Below, one piece after another: positions 43,894 to 53,561 of a stretch of 64,000 nucleotides of DNA (its first letter is position 1; each line of letters starts with the position of its first letter). The notes beneath the pieces are model-generated. The model was not told the origin of the DNA, ran no database searches, and saw nothing but the letters and a program-made list of their open reading frames with translations. Source of the stretch: Streptomyces sp. CC0208 (GTDB lineage Bacteria > Actinomycetota > Actinomycetes > Streptomycetales > Streptomycetaceae); assembly GCF_003443735.1 (NCBI RefSeq), contig NZ_CP031969.1:4650001-4714000 (forward strand). The letters run 5' to 3'. The translations under genes were made by a program, and so were the position numbers.

Positions 43894-46800
43894 TCACGGA
43901 GCCAGCGTGTCGATCGCCTTCACGATCCGCTTGTCGGAGACGGGGTACGCCGTGCCGAGCGCGTGGGCGAAATAGCTGACCCTGAGCTCCTCGATCATCC
44001 AGCGGATGTCCAGGACCTGCTGGGGCACGGGCCGCCCTTGGGGGAGTTGTTCCAGGAGCCAGGCGTACTCGTCCTGCATCTCGTGGACCTTCTCCATACG
44101 GGTCGTGTCCCGCTGGACGTTCGTCGGCATCTGCTGCAGACGCCGGTCCGCCGCGACCAGGTACCGCATCAGGTCGGGCAGGCGGCGCAAGCCCGTCTCC
44201 GTCACGAAACCCGGCTTCACGAGCGCGTCCAACTGCTTCCGCACATCCGTCAGGTTCGCCAGCAGCGCCGGGCTCCGCACGGCCTTCAGGCGCCGTTCGC
44301 ATGCCTGCCAGGCGGCGAGCACCTGCTGCACCTGCCCGACCGTACGGACCGTCGTGTCGACGATCTCGGCGCGCACCTTGTCGTACAGCTTCCGGTACGA
44401 CTCCTCGTCCCACGCCGGCCCCCCGAAGTCCCCGATCAGCTTGTCCGCGGCCGCCGTCGCGCAGTCGTCGAACAGCGCCTGGATCGAGCCGTGCGGGTTC
44501 GCCGACAGGGCCAGCTTCTGGGGGTTCGTCAGCTTCTCGGAGGCGAACTTCGCCGCGCTCACCGGGATGTTGCGCACGATCAGCCGGCGCGTGCCCTTCC
44601 ACATCGCCTCGGCCTGCTCGGCCTCGGTGTCGAAGAGGCGCACGGAGACGGTGTCACCGTCGTCGACCAGGGCCGGGTAGGCCTTCACGGGCTGGCCGGC
44701 CCGACGGGTCTCGAAGACCCGGGTGAGCGTGCCGATCGTCCAGTCGGTCAGGCCCTTGCGCTCCAGGGACTCGCCGCCCTCGCGGGACGCGGTCGCGGCC
44801 GCCGCCTGGGAGAGGGCCTGGCGGGCCTTCGGCTTCAACTGGAGCCGCAGCGCCTCCAGGTCCTTGTCCTCGGCCAGCTTGCGGCGCCGCTCGTCGACGA
44901 TCCGGAAGGTGATGCGGAGGTGGTCGGGGATCCTCGACTGGTCGAAGTCCTCCGCCTCGAAGGGCACGCCGACCATGCGCTTGAGTTCGCGCGCCATGGT
45001 GGTCGTCAAGGGCTCCTGCAACGGGACGGCCGTGTCCAGGAAGCGTTTCGCGAAGTTCGGTGCCGGTACGTAGTTGCGGCGGATCGGCTTGGGCAGGGAA
45101 CGGATCAGCTCCGTCACCAACTCCTCCCTGAGGCCCGGGATCTGCCAGTCGAAGCCCTCGTCCTTCACCTGGTTCAGGACCTGGAGCGGGATGTGGACCG
45201 TCACGCCGTCCGCGTCCGCGCCCGGCTCGAACTGGTACGTCACCCGGAACTTCAGTGGTCCCTGCCGCCAGGAGTCGGGATAGTCGGCCTTGGTGACCGC
45301 CTCCGCCGACTCCCGGATGAGCATCTCCCGCTCGAAGTCCAGGAACTCCGGCTCCTCGTGCCGCTTGTGCTTCCACCACGAGTCGAAGTGCGCCCCGGAC
45401 ACGACGTGTTCGGGCACCCGCTGGTCGTAGAAGTCGAAGAGCGTGTCGTCGTCGACCACGATGTCCCGGCGCCGTGCCCGGTGCTCCAACTCCTCGACCT
45501 CGCTGAGGAGTCTGCGGTTGTCGGCGAAGAACTTGTGGTGGGTGCGCCAGTCGCCCTCGACCAGGGCGTTGCGGATGAAAAGCTCGCGGGAGGACTCCGG
45601 GTCGATCCGGCCGTAGTTCACCTTCCGCTGGGCGACGATCGGCACGCCGTACAGCGTGACCTTCTCGTACGCCATCACCGCGGCCTGGTCCTTCTCCCAG
45701 TGCGGTTCGGAGTACGTCCGCTTCAGCAGGTGCTCTGCCAGGGGCTCGACCCACTCCGGCTCGATCTTCGCGTTGACCCGGGCCCACAGGCGCGAGGTCT
45801 CCACCAGCTCCGCCGACATCACGAAACGCGGCTGCTTCTTGAAGAGTGCCGAGCCTGGGAAGATCGCGAACTTGGCGCTGCGGGCGCCCAGGTACTCGTT
45901 CTTGTTGCCGTCCTTCACGTCCTTCATGCCGATGTGCGAGAGCAGGCCGGCGAGGAGGGAGACATGGACGGACTGGTCGGGTGCGTCGTCCTCGTTGAGG
46001 TGGATGCCCATCTGCTTGGCGACGGTCCTCAACTGCGAGTAGATGTCCTGCCATTCGCGGATGCGCAGGAAGTTCAGGTACTCCTGCTTGCACATCCGGC
46101 GGAAGGAGCTCGAGCCCCGCTCCTTCTGCTGCTCGCGGACGTACCGCCACAGATTCAGGTACGCGAGGAAGTCGCTGGTCTCGTCCTTGAAGCGGGCGTG
46201 CTGCTGGTCGGCCTGGGTCTGCTTGTCGGCCGGGCGCTCGCGCGGGTCCTGAATGGACAGGGCGGCGGCTATGACCATGACCTCGCGGACACAGCCGTTC
46301 TTGTCGGCCTCCAGGACCATGCGCGCCAGGCGCGGGTCGACGGGCAGCTGCGCGAGCTTGCGGCCGGTGTCGGTGAGCCGCTTGCGTGCGTCCTTCTGCT
46401 CCGGGTCCAACGCGCCCAGTTCCTGCAGGAGCTGGACGCCGTCGCGGATGTTGCGGTGGTCCGGCGGATCGATGAAGGGGAACTTCTCGATGTCGCCGAG
46501 GCCGGCCGCGGTCATCTGCAGGATGACGGAGGCGAGGTTCGTCCGCAGGATCTCCGCGTCCGTGAACTCCGGGCGGGCGTCGAAGTCCTCTTCGCTGTAC
46601 AGGCGGATGCAGATGCCGTCGGAGGTACGTCCGCAGCGGCCCTTGCGCTGGTTGGCGCTGGCCTGCGAGACCGGCTCGATGGGCAGCCGCTGGACCTTGG
46701 TGCGGTGGCTGTAGCGGGAGATGCGGGCGAAGCCGGGGTCGATGACGTACTTGATGCCCGGCACGGTCAGGGAGGTCTCGGCGACGTTGGTCGCCAGAAC

Positions 46801-47853
46801 GATCCTGCGCCCGGTGTGCGGCTGGAACACGCGGTGCTGCTCGGCGTGCGAGAGCCGGGCGTAAAGGGGGAGGACCTCCGTGAAGCGATACGCCTTCTTC
46901 GTGAGCGCGTCCGCGGTGTCCCGGATCTCCCGCTCGCCGGAGAGGAAGACGAGGATGTCGCCCTTGCCCTCGCCCTGGAGCTCCTCCACGGCGTCGCAGA
47001 TCGCGGTGATCTGGTCGCGGTCGGAGTCGTCCGAGTCCTCTTCGAGGAGCGGGCGGTAGCGGACCTCCACGGGATACGTACGGCCGCTGACCTCGACGAT
47101 CGGGGCATCACCGAAGTGCCGGGAGAACCGCTCGGGGTCGATGGTCGCCGAGGTGATGACGACCTTGAGGTCGGGACGCTTCGGCAGCAGCTGCGCCAGG
47201 TATCCGAGCAGGAAGTCGATGTTGAGGGACCGCTCGTGGGCCTCGTCGATGATGATCGTGTCGTAGGCGCGCAGCTCGCGGTCGGTCTGGATCTCGGCGA
47301 GCAGGATGCCGTCCGTCATCAGCTTGACGAAGGTGGCCTCCGGGTTCACCTGGTCGGTGAAGCGCACCTTCCAGCCGACGGCCTCGCCGAGCGGGGTGTC
47401 CAGCTCCTCGGCGACCCGCTCGGCGACCGTGCGGGCGGCGATCCGGCGGGGCTGGGTGTGCCCGATCATGCCCTTGACGCCCCGGCCGAGCTCCAGGCAG
47501 ATCTTCGGGATCTGGGTGGTCTTGCCGGACCCGGTCTCACCGGCGACGATCACGACCTGGTGATCGCGGATGGCGGCCGCGATGTCGTCCTTCTTCTGGC
47601 TGACCGGAAGCTGCTCGGGGTACGACACGGCGGGCACGCGGGTACGGCGCGCACCCACCCGCTCCTCGCCCTTGCCGACCTCGGCCTCGATCTCGGCCAG
47701 CACGGCGGCCCGCGCCTGAGGCTTGCGGATCTTGCGCGCGCCTTCGAGCCTGCGCCCGAGCCGGTGCGCGTCACGCAGGGACAGCTCGGTCAGGCGGGCG
47801 GCGAGCTCCCCGAAGGCGGGGGTGCCGGGGGCGGGGGCAGGGTGCGTAGACAT
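43894..47853 (-). CDS. hrpA: DEAH-box ATP-dependent RNA helicase HrpA
   Basis: The 1319-residue helicase has motif I GETGSGKTTQIPK (around residue 104), TQPRRIAA, DEAH box IIIDEAHERS, SAT, and motif VI QRKGRCGR. Helicase-associated and OB-like domains follow, then the long HrpA-specific C-terminal region (DUF3418-type; DLPDLMRYL..., EEYAWLLEQLP-like, WMIEELRVSYFAHALGT). Length is normal for HrpA. It probably remodels ribosomes or mRNA. It is flanked by tRNA genes on both sides and transcribed leftward. Confidence 0.95.
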   Translation of the reverse strand: MSTHPAPAPGTPAFGELAARLTELSLRDAHRLGRRLEGARKIRKPQARAAVLAEIEAEVGKGEERVGARRTRVPAVSYPEQLPVSQKKDDIAAAIRDHQVVIVAGETGSGKTTQIPKICLELGRGVKGMIGHTQPRRIAARTVAERVAEELDTPLGEAVGWKVRFTDQVNPEATFVKLMTDGILLAEIQTDRELRAYDTIIIDEAHERSLNIDFLLGYLAQLLPKRPDLKVVITSATIDPERFSRHFGDAPIVEVSGRTYPVEVRYRPLLEEDSDDSDRDQITAICDAVEELQGEGKGDILVFLSGEREIRDTADALTKKAYRFTEVLPLYARLSHAEQHRVFQPHTGRRIVLATNVAETSLTVPGIKYVIDPGFARISRYSHRTKVQRLPIEPVSQASANQRKGRCGRTSDGICIRLYSEEDFDARPEFTDAEILRTNLASVILQMTAAGLGDIEKFPFIDPPDHRNIRDGVQLLQELGALDPEQKDARKRLTDTGRKLAQLPVDPRLARMVLEADKNGCVREVMVIAAALSIQDPRERPADKQTQADQQHARFKDETSDFLAYLNLWRYVREQQKERGSSSFRRMCKQEYLNFLRIREWQDIYSQLRTVAKQMGIHLNEDDAPDQSVHVSLLAGLLSHIGMKDVKDGNKNEYLGARSAKFAIFPGSALFKKQPRFVMSAELVETSRLWARVNAKIEPEWVEPLAEHLLKRTYSEPHWEKDQAAVMAYEKVTLYGVPIVAQRKVNYGRIDPESSRELFIRNALVEGDWRTHHKFFADNRRLLSEVEELEHRARRRDIVVDDDTLFDFYDQRVPEHVVSGAHFDSWWKHKRHEEPEFLDFEREMLIRESAEAVTKADYPDSWRQGPLKFRVTYQFEPGADADGVTVHIPLQVLNQVKDEGFDWQIPGLREELVTELIRSLPKPIRRNYVPAPNFAKRFLDTAVPLQEPLTTTMARELKRMVGVPFEAEDFDQSRIPDHLRITFRIVDERRRKLAEDKDLEALRLQLKPKARQALSQAAAATASREGGESLERKGLTDWTIGTLTRVFETRRAGQPVKAYPALVDDGDTVSVRLFDTEAEQAEAMWKGTRRLIVRNIPVSAAKFASEKLTNPQKLALSANPHGSIQALFDDCATAAADKLIGDFGGPAWDEESYRKLYDKVRAEIVDTTVRTVGQVQQVLAAWQACERRLKAVRSPALLANLTDVRKQLDALVKPGFVTETGLRRLPDLMRYLVAADRRLQQMPTNVQRDTTRMEKVHEMQDEYAWLLEQLPQGRPVPQQVLDIRWMIEELRVSYFAHALGTAYPVSDKRIVKAIDTLAP

Positions 47854-47936
47854 ACGCGATCCAGGATCTCATCCCCGGGAAATTACTGGCGAACGGTTTT
47901 GTCCCCGGTGGTTCACCTACGAGATCACATACAACA

Positions 47937-47962
47937 AGACCCCGATCCGAAGATCGGGGTCT
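47937..47962 (-). terminator. Terminator of the leftward tRNA cluster
   Basis: A perfect 11-bp stem AGACCCCGATC / GATCGGGGTCT with a CGAA tetraloop lies 6 bp past the tRNA-Phe 3' end. Confidence 0.85.
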
Positions 47963-47968
47963 GTGCTG

Positions 47969-48042
47969 TGGCTGGGGCCGGGGTCGAACCGGCGACCTAC
48001 CGCTTTTCAGGCGGTCGCTCGTACCAACTGAGCTACCCAGCC
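47969..48042 (-). tRNA. tRNA-Phe(GAA)
   Basis: The leftward transcript begins GGCTGGGTAGCTCAGTTGG, with anticodon loop CTGAAAA (GAA), T-arm CCGGTTCGACCCCGG and acceptor end CCCAGCC with discriminator A. Confidence 0.95.
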
Positions 48043-48066
48043 GCGAGGCTTCCGGGGAAACCTCAG

Positions 48067-48141
48067 CGGTCCTGACGGGATTTGAACCCGCGGCCTCCAC
48101 CTTGACAGGGTGGCGAGCACTCCAAACTGCTCCACAGGACC
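48067..48141 (-). tRNA. tRNA-Asp(GTC), copy 2
   Basis: Same 75-nt sequence as 43725-43799, in the same orientation: anticodon GTC, discriminator G. It belongs to a Glu-Asp-Phe cluster read leftward. Confidence 0.95.
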
Positions 48142-48179
48142 AAGCTTTGTGCACGAACAGTGTCGCACACGGTGTTACG

Positions 48180-48252
48180 TGCCCCCAACGGGATTCGAAC
48201 CCGTGCTACCGCCTTGAAAGGGCGGCGTCCTAGGCCGCTAGACGATGAGGGC
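48180..48252 (-). tRNA. tRNA-Glu(TTC)
   Basis: The leftward transcript begins GCCCTCATCGTCTAGCGGCC, with anticodon loop CTTTCAA (TTC), T-arm CGGGTTCGAATCCCG and acceptor end GGGGGC with discriminator A. First tRNA of the Glu-Asp-Phe cluster. Confidence 0.95.
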
Positions 48253-48332
48253 TATCGGCCCGCCTGGGCGCTTCTCAGCGCGTCGGGGACGTGAGAAGCA
48301 TATGGGATGCCGGGAGGTATCGCCAAAACGGT

Positions 48333-49928
48333 TTAGGGGCTGCCCGTGGGCGAGGCCGTGGAGGAGCCCGTGCCCGAACCCGTGGGGGAGGGGGTCGCTC
48401 CCGGCTGGTTGTCCTCCGGGAGGTGGCGGCTGACCTCCGCCGTCGTGAGACCGAGGCCGCCGAGTTTGATCTCGTCCCAGGCCTGGAGGCGGCGGGTGTC
48501 GCGGTCCATGTAGAGGATCGAGGCCTCGATGGGGTCGGGGTACTTGCCCTCGACGGCCCGCAGCCCGCTGCCGCCCGTCGAGCCCTCGACGCGCAGCCGG
48601 GTGCCCTTCTTCATGACCTCCATCTCCTGGTGGTGGAGGTGGCCCGACAGGATCATCGGGACCTCGCCGTCGACCTCCCGGGCCGCCGAGGGTTCGTGGG
48701 CGATCGCGAGGTCGACCGGGGTGCCCGCGGCCCGCTGCGCGCGCAGGGCGGCGGCCAGGCGGTCGCCCGCCGCCTCCTGGGACTCGTCGGCCCCGGGGTC
48801 GGTGGAGCGGTCCGGGGTGAACTGGGGGTCGCCCATGCCCGCGAAGCGCAGCCCGGCGATCGTCTCCGCCTTGCCGTTGTCGAGGACGTGGACGCCCTTG
48901 AGGCCCTCCAGGTAGCGCTGGGTGGTGAGGGAGTCGTGGTTGCCGCGGACCCAGACGTACGGCGCCCCGAGGTCGGGGATCGGGTCGAGGAAGCCGTTCT
49001 CCGCCGCCGTGCCGTGATCCATGGTGTCGCCGGAGTCGACGATCACGTCGACCTTGTACTGCTCCACCAGCGAGGCGATGATCTTCCAGCTCGCCGGGTT
49101 GAGATGGATGTCGGAGACGTGCAGGACCCGGATGGTGGTCGGGTCCGGCTGATAGGCGGGGAGCGTGGACGTGACGTCGTAGAGCTTCGTCACGTTCGTC
49201 ACCAGGCGGGCCAACTCCTTCTGGTAGACGTCGAACTCGGTGACGATGCTGCGCGCGTTGCCGACCAGGGAGGGGGCGGAGGAGAGCAGCCCCGAGAACC
49301 TGGGCTCCAGGACCGACTCGGGGTTCCAGGTGGCGTACGCCGTGCCGCCGCAGGCCGCCAGGAGGGTCAGGGCCAGTCCGCCGGCCGCGAGGGCCCGGCG
49401 GGGGCGGCGGTAGACCGCGAGGCCGAGTGTGGTGGCGCCCAGTACCACGGCCGCGCAGGAGCGCAGGGCGAGGTCGAGGGTGCCGTGCTCGACGTCCGTG
49501 GCGACCTCGTCCTGGAGGCCGGACAGCCGCTCGGGGTGGTCGACGAGGGCCTGGGAGCGTTCCGGGTCGAGCTGGTCGACGTTGACGTCGAGGCGGACCG
49601 GGGCCTGGTGGCTGTCCAGTTGGAGCGCGCCGAGCGGAGAGACGTTGATCTTCGTGCCGCCGGACAGGGACGGGCGCAGGGTCATCGTGGTGTTCATGGG
49701 GCCGACCGGGACCCGGACGTTGCCGACGATCAGCAGACCGAGCCAGGCGCCCATGAGGACGACGGCGACCAGACCGAGGGCGCGGACCCAGGGGTGCGGC
49801 GGGTGGACGAGCTCGACGGACGGGTGGGAGCGGCGCCTGCCGTACTGGCGGGCGAGGGCTCGCGAGGGCTTTCGTACGGCGTTCAGGATGCTCCGGAGGG
49901 TCAGGACTGCGGCGGGGACGCGGGCCAT
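48333..49928 (-). CDS. Membrane-anchored metallophosphoesterase
   Basis: The 531-residue protein has an N-terminal membrane helix (LGLVAVVLMGAWLGLLIVG, about 50-68), an extracytoplasmic region, a second hydrophobic segment (LAAGGLALTLLAACGGTAYA, about 200-219), and a calcineurin-like phosphoesterase domain. Its metal motifs are all present: HVSDIHLN, VDSGDTMDHG, VRGNHDS, IAHEPS and LSGHLHHQ. The tail is Ser/Thr/Gly/Pro-rich. Substrate unknown. ATG 49928 precedes the membrane helix; the open frame upstream runs into the divergent gene. Confidence 0.9.
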   Translation of the reverse strand: MARVPAAVLTLRSILNAVRKPSRALARQYGRRRSHPSVELVHPPHPWVRALGLVAVVLMGAWLGLLIVGNVRVPVGPMNTTMTLRPSLSGGTKINVSPLGALQLDSHQAPVRLDVNVDQLDPERSQALVDHPERLSGLQDEVATDVEHGTLDLALRSCAAVVLGATTLGLAVYRRPRRALAAGGLALTLLAACGGTAYATWNPESVLEPRFSGLLSSAPSLVGNARSIVTEFDVYQKELARLVTNVTKLYDVTSTLPAYQPDPTTIRVLHVSDIHLNPASWKIIASLVEQYKVDVIVDSGDTMDHGTAAENGFLDPIPDLGAPYVWVRGNHDSLTTQRYLEGLKGVHVLDNGKAETIAGLRFAGMGDPQFTPDRSTDPGADESQEAAGDRLAAALRAQRAAGTPVDLAIAHEPSAAREVDGEVPMILSGHLHHQEMEVMKKGTRLRVEGSTGGSGLRAVEGKYPDPIEASILYMDRDTRRLQAWDEIKLGGLGLTTAEVSRHLPEDNQPGATPSPTGSGTGSSTASPTGSP

Positions 49929-50013
49929 TGGTCCCGTATGCCCAAGTCCGCCCGCGGATATGCGGGCGCGCTCCTCCCTCTCGTCCGACCGGGTCGTGCC
50001 GGAGAATGGGCTT

Positions 50014-50364
50014 GTGCTGGAAATGACGCGCGAGGAGTTCGAGGAACTGGTGTCCGAGGCGCTGGACCGGATTCCGCCGGAGCTGACGCGGCTGATGGAC
50101 AACGTCGCGGTGTTCGTCGAGGACGAACCGCCGAAGGACGATCCCGAGCTGCTCGGGCTGTACGAGGGCACTCCGCTGACCGACCGGGGCGAGTGGTACG
50201 CCGGGGTGCTGCCGGACCGCATCACGATCTACCGGGGGCCGACGCTGCGGATGTGCGAGACGCGCGAGGACGTCGTCGCGGAGACGGAGGTGACGGTCGT
50301 GCACGAGATCGCCCACCACTTCGGGATCGACGACGCCCGGCTGCATGCCCTCGGGTACGGCTGA
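50014..50364 (+). CDS. Minimal metallopeptidase-family protein (HExxH)
   Basis: The 116-residue protein has MTREEFEELVSEALDRIP, DNVAVFVEDEP, LLGLYEGTPL and a zinc site VVHEIAHHFGIDDARLH (HExxH plus a third ligand Asp/His), matching the short bacterial metallopeptidase family recalled as zincin-like MMP_TTHA0227. GTG 50014 is used because the family usually begins VLEMTREEF; ATG 50023 is possible. Protease activity has not been shown for most members. Confidence 0.9.
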   Translation: MLEMTREEFEELVSEALDRIPPELTRLMDNVAVFVEDEPPKDDPELLGLYEGTPLTDRGEWYAGVLPDRITIYRGPTLRMCETREDVVAETEVTVVHEIAHHFGIDDARLHALGYG

Positions 50365-50453
50365 GCCCGTTTCGAACGGGGCGCGTGTCCTCTTGTGGGC
50401 GGCGGGAGTTGGGCAGGTGACTCTTTGACGACCGCCCTCGGAGGTGGCTGCTC

Positions 50454-50975
50454 GTGCGCCCCTTGTACGTACCCGTCCGTCTGGCCGCCACGGTCATGGC
50501 CGTCGCCGCCACCGCGGGCTGCATGAGCGTGGGCGGGGACGACGGAGGCGGCAGCGCGAAGCCGTCGCACTCCGCCGGTGAGCGGGGTGGCGAGGCACCG
50601 GACGGGGGGCCGGCGGCCTCGGGCGGTTCCGTGGGGTTCGGCGGGGCGGGCTCGGACGGCAAGCACGGGAAGCACGGCAAGGGCAAGGACGGGGAGGAGT
50701 CGGCCTCGCCGTCGGCGTCCGCCTCGGCGGCGGCCGGCGCGTCGGCCTCGGCGGGGGCGAAGCCGAGGCATACGGCCCAGCCGGTGCCCTCGGCGACACG
50801 GACCGACCCGGCACCCACCCGTACGCCCGACCCGGAGCCGCCGGCGCCGAGCGAGCCGCCCGCGTCGCCCACGCCGTCACCGCCGCCCGCCGAGCCGTCC
50901 TCGTCCGCGCAGCCCGAGACGGGCACGCAGCTGAGCCAGCGGGAGCCGGCGCCCACGGCCGGATCGCCGGTGTGA
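50454..50975 (+). CDS. Low-complexity lipoprotein
   Basis: The 173-residue protein has a signal peptide with lipobox ATAGC (Cys23), then a Gly/Ser/Lys-rich and Pro-rich disordered segment with no folded domain. Start GTG 50454 follows GGAGGTGG. It may be a cell-wall-spanning spacer protein. Confidence that it is expressed rests on the ribosome site and lipobox. Confidence 0.65.
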   Translation: MRPLYVPVRLAATVMAVAATAGCMSVGGDDGGGSAKPSHSAGERGGEAPDGGPAASGGSVGFGGAGSDGKHGKHGKGKDGEESASPSASASAAAGASASAGAKPRHTAQPVPSATRTDPAPTRTPDPEPPAPSEPPASPTPSPPPAEPSSSAQPETGTQLSQREPAPTAGSPV

Positions 50976-51079
50976 CGGGCTCCGTGAAGGCCCCGAGTGA
51001 CCTCGGATACATACGAGGGGATCGGTTTGCCTTCGGGGGCGATGGGTGCGTATGGTTATAGATCGTTTGATCATTTGCC

Positions 51080-51150
51080 CGGCGCCAAAGCAGAAGAGCG
51101 CCGTGTGGCGCGTTCTCTCCCTTACCGTGGCTGACCGCATAGAGGCGGTC
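51080..51150 (+). promoter_or_regulatory. Structured leader of the DEAD-box helicase gene
   Basis: Between 50976 and 51213 are two hairpins, CGGCGC...GCGCCG (51080-51103) and GACCGC...GCGGTC (51133-51150), plus GATC-GTTT-GATC at 51061-51072. Long structured leaders are common for cold-shock helicase mRNAs and can mediate autoregulation; that is inferred here. Confidence 0.45.
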
Positions 51151-51213
51151 GTATTGCGAATCACGGAGTTGACGGGCGCGTGCCGACGAGACTCCGGAAG
51201 GTTTCGCATACGC

Positions 51214-53379
51214 ATGTCCATTTCCAGTACTGATCACGTCGTCGTGCCCGAGAACGAGGGCACCGAGGACGTCACCGAGGCCACCACTCCCGAAGTCACC
51301 TTCGCGAGCCTCGGTCTCCCCGAGGGCGTCGTGCGCAAGCTCGCCCAGAACGGCGTGACCACCCCCTTCCCGATCCAGGCCGCGACCATCCCGGACGCCC
51401 TGGCCGGCAAGGACATCCTCGGCCGTGGCCGCACCGGCTCCGGCAAGACCCTCTCCTTCGGTCTGCCGACCCTGGCCCGCCTCTCCGGCGGCCGCACCGA
51501 GAAGCACCGGCCGCGCGCCGTCATCCTCACCCCGACCCGTGAGCTCGCGATGCAGGTCGCGGACGCGCTGCAGCCCTACGGCGACCAGCTCGGCCTGAAG
51601 ATGAAGGTCGTCTGCGGCGGCACGTCCATGAGCAACCAGATCTACGCCCTGGAGCGCGGTGTCGACGTCCTCGTCGCCACTCCGGGCCGGCTGCGCGACC
51701 TCATCAACCGCGGCGCCTGCTCCCTCCAGGACATCGAGGTCGCCGTCATCGACGAGGCCGACCAGATGTCCGACCTGGGCTTCCTGCCCGAGGTCACCGA
51801 ACTGCTCGACCAGGTCCCGGCCGGCGGCCAGCGGATGCTGTTCTCGGCCACGATGGAGAACGAGATCTCCACGCTGGTCAAGCGCTACCTGAGCAACCCG
51901 GTCACGCACGAGGTCGACAGCGCCCAGGGCAACGTCACGACCATGTCGCACCACATCCTGATCGTGAAGCCCAAGGACAAGGCGCCGGTCACCGCGGCCA
52001 TCGCCTCCCGCAAGGGCCGCACCATCATCTTCGTCCGCACCCAGCTGGGCGCGGACCGCATCGCCGAGCAGCTGCGCGAGTCCGGCGTGAAGGCGGACGC
52101 GCTGCACGGCGGCATGACCCAGGGCGCGCGCACCCGCACCCTGGCCGACTTCAAGGACGGCTACGTCAACGCGCTCGTCGCGACCGACGTCGCCGCCCGC
52201 GGTATCCACGTCGACGGCATCGACCTCGTCCTGAACGTCGACCCCGCCGGCGACCACAAGGACTACCTGCACCGCGCGGGGCGTACCGCTCGCGCCGGCC
52301 GCACCGGCACGGTCGTCTCCCTGTCGCTGCCGCACCAGCGTCGGCAGATCTTCCGGCTGATGGAGGACGCGGGCGTCGACGCCGGGCGTCACATCATCAA
52401 CTCCGGTACGGCCTTCGAGCCCGAGGTCGCCGAGATCACCGGCGCCCGTTCGATGACCGAGGTCCAGTCCGAGTCCGCGGCCAACGCGGCTCAGCAGGCC
52501 GAGCGCGAGGTCGCCCAGCTCACCAAGGAGCTGGAGCGGGCGCAGCGCCGCGCGACCGAGCTGCGCGAGGAGGCCGACCGCCTGGTCGCCCGTGCCGCCC
52601 GCGAGCGCGGTGAGGACCCGGAGGCGGCGGTCGCCGCGGCCGCCGAGGCAGTCGTGGCGAAGGAGGCGGAGGTTACGGCCGAGGCCGTGGTCGCCGAGCA
52701 GCCCGCCGAGCGTCCGGCGTACGAGCAGCCGCGTCAGCGCCGTGACGAGCGGGGCAACTACGAGCGTCGTGACGACCGTCGGGACGACCGTGGTGGCCGT
52801 TCCTTCGAGCGTCGTGACGACCGCTCCTCGGGTGGCTTCAACCGCGACCGCCGTGACGGCGAGCGTGGCGGGTTCCGCCGTGACGACCGTCGGGACGACC
52901 GCGGTGGCCGTTCCTTCGAGCGTCGTGACGACCGCTCCTCGGGCGGGTTCAACCGTGACCGCCGTGACGACCGCCCCAGTGGTGGCTTCAACCGTGACCG
53001 TCGTGACGAGCGTCCCTCGGGCGGCTTCCGCCGTGACGACCGCCCCTCGGGTGGTGGCTTCAACCGCGACCGCCGCGACGACCGCCCCTCGGGTGGCGGG
53101 TTCAACCGTGACCGTCGTGACGAGCGTCCCTCCGGCGGCTTCCGTCGCGACGACCGCCCCTCGGGTGGTGGCTTCAACCGCGACCGCCGCGACGAGCGTC
53201 CGTCCACCCACCGGGGCAGCGACCGTCCCTTCAACCGTGACCGTCAGGGCGACCGCCCCACCGGCGGCGGTTTCCGCTCCGGCGGCCACGACCGCCCGCA
53301 CGGCCGTCGTGACGACCGTCCGGCCGGCTCCTCCTTCGGCCGCCGCGACGACAAGCCGCGCTGGAAGCGCAACGGCTGA
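51214..53379 (+). CDS. DEAD-box RNA helicase (CsdA/DeaD-like) with RGG-like tail
   Basis: The 721-residue helicase has the Q motif (FASLGLPEGVV...PFPIQ), motif I GRGRTGSGKT, PTRELAMQ, DEAD as VIDEADQM, FSATME, and motif VI HRAGRTARAGRTG. After a coiled-coil-like segment (QQAEREVAQLTKELERAQRRA, cited as EREVAQLTKELERAQ) comes a roughly 190-residue Arg/Gly/Asp repeat tail (DDRPSGGFNRDRRD type, nt 52770-53340). Such tails bind RNA and promote condensation. ATG 51214 is chosen as homology begins soon after; an open frame to 51046 covers the leader. Confidence 0.93.
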   Translation: MSISSTDHVVVPENEGTEDVTEATTPEVTFASLGLPEGVVRKLAQNGVTTPFPIQAATIPDALAGKDILGRGRTGSGKTLSFGLPTLARLSGGRTEKHRPRAVILTPTRELAMQVADALQPYGDQLGLKMKVVCGGTSMSNQIYALERGVDVLVATPGRLRDLINRGACSLQDIEVAVIDEADQMSDLGFLPEVTELLDQVPAGGQRMLFSATMENEISTLVKRYLSNPVTHEVDSAQGNVTTMSHHILIVKPKDKAPVTAAIASRKGRTIIFVRTQLGADRIAEQLRESGVKADALHGGMTQGARTRTLADFKDGYVNALVATDVAARGIHVDGIDLVLNVDPAGDHKDYLHRAGRTARAGRTGTVVSLSLPHQRRQIFRLMEDAGVDAGRHIINSGTAFEPEVAEITGARSMTEVQSESAANAAQQAEREVAQLTKELERAQRRATELREEADRLVARAARERGEDPEAAVAAAAEAVVAKEAEVTAEAVVAEQPAERPAYEQPRQRRDERGNYERRDDRRDDRGGRSFERRDDRSSGGFNRDRRDGERGGFRRDDRRDDRGGRSFERRDDRSSGGFNRDRRDDRPSGGFNRDRRDERPSGGFRRDDRPSGGGFNRDRRDDRPSGGGFNRDRRDERPSGGFRRDDRPSGGGFNRDRRDERPSTHRGSDRPFNRDRQGDRPTGGGFRSGGHDRPHGRRDDRPAGSSFGRRDDKPRWKRNG

Positions 53380-53397
53380 CACAGCGTGAGCTGAGCG

Positions 53398-53432
53398 AGG
53401 GCCCGTACGACTTCGGTCGTGCGGGCCCTTTT
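53398..53432 (+). terminator. Helicase-gene terminator
   Basis: A 14-bp stem with one A/T-G mismatch pair (AGGGCCCGTACGAC / GTCGTGCGGGCCCT) on a TTCG tetraloop is followed by TTTT. Confidence 0.88.
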
Positions 53433-53561
53433 CGCATGCGTAATCGACTACCGAAGCCTGTGTGGTGGTTGTTAACATCCGTTGTATCGCGTGGCGGAAT
53501 GTGGCCGAGGGGGAAGACAAGGCCTGCCGGCGCGCCTTTCTTACTTCCCTGGGGAGGGACC

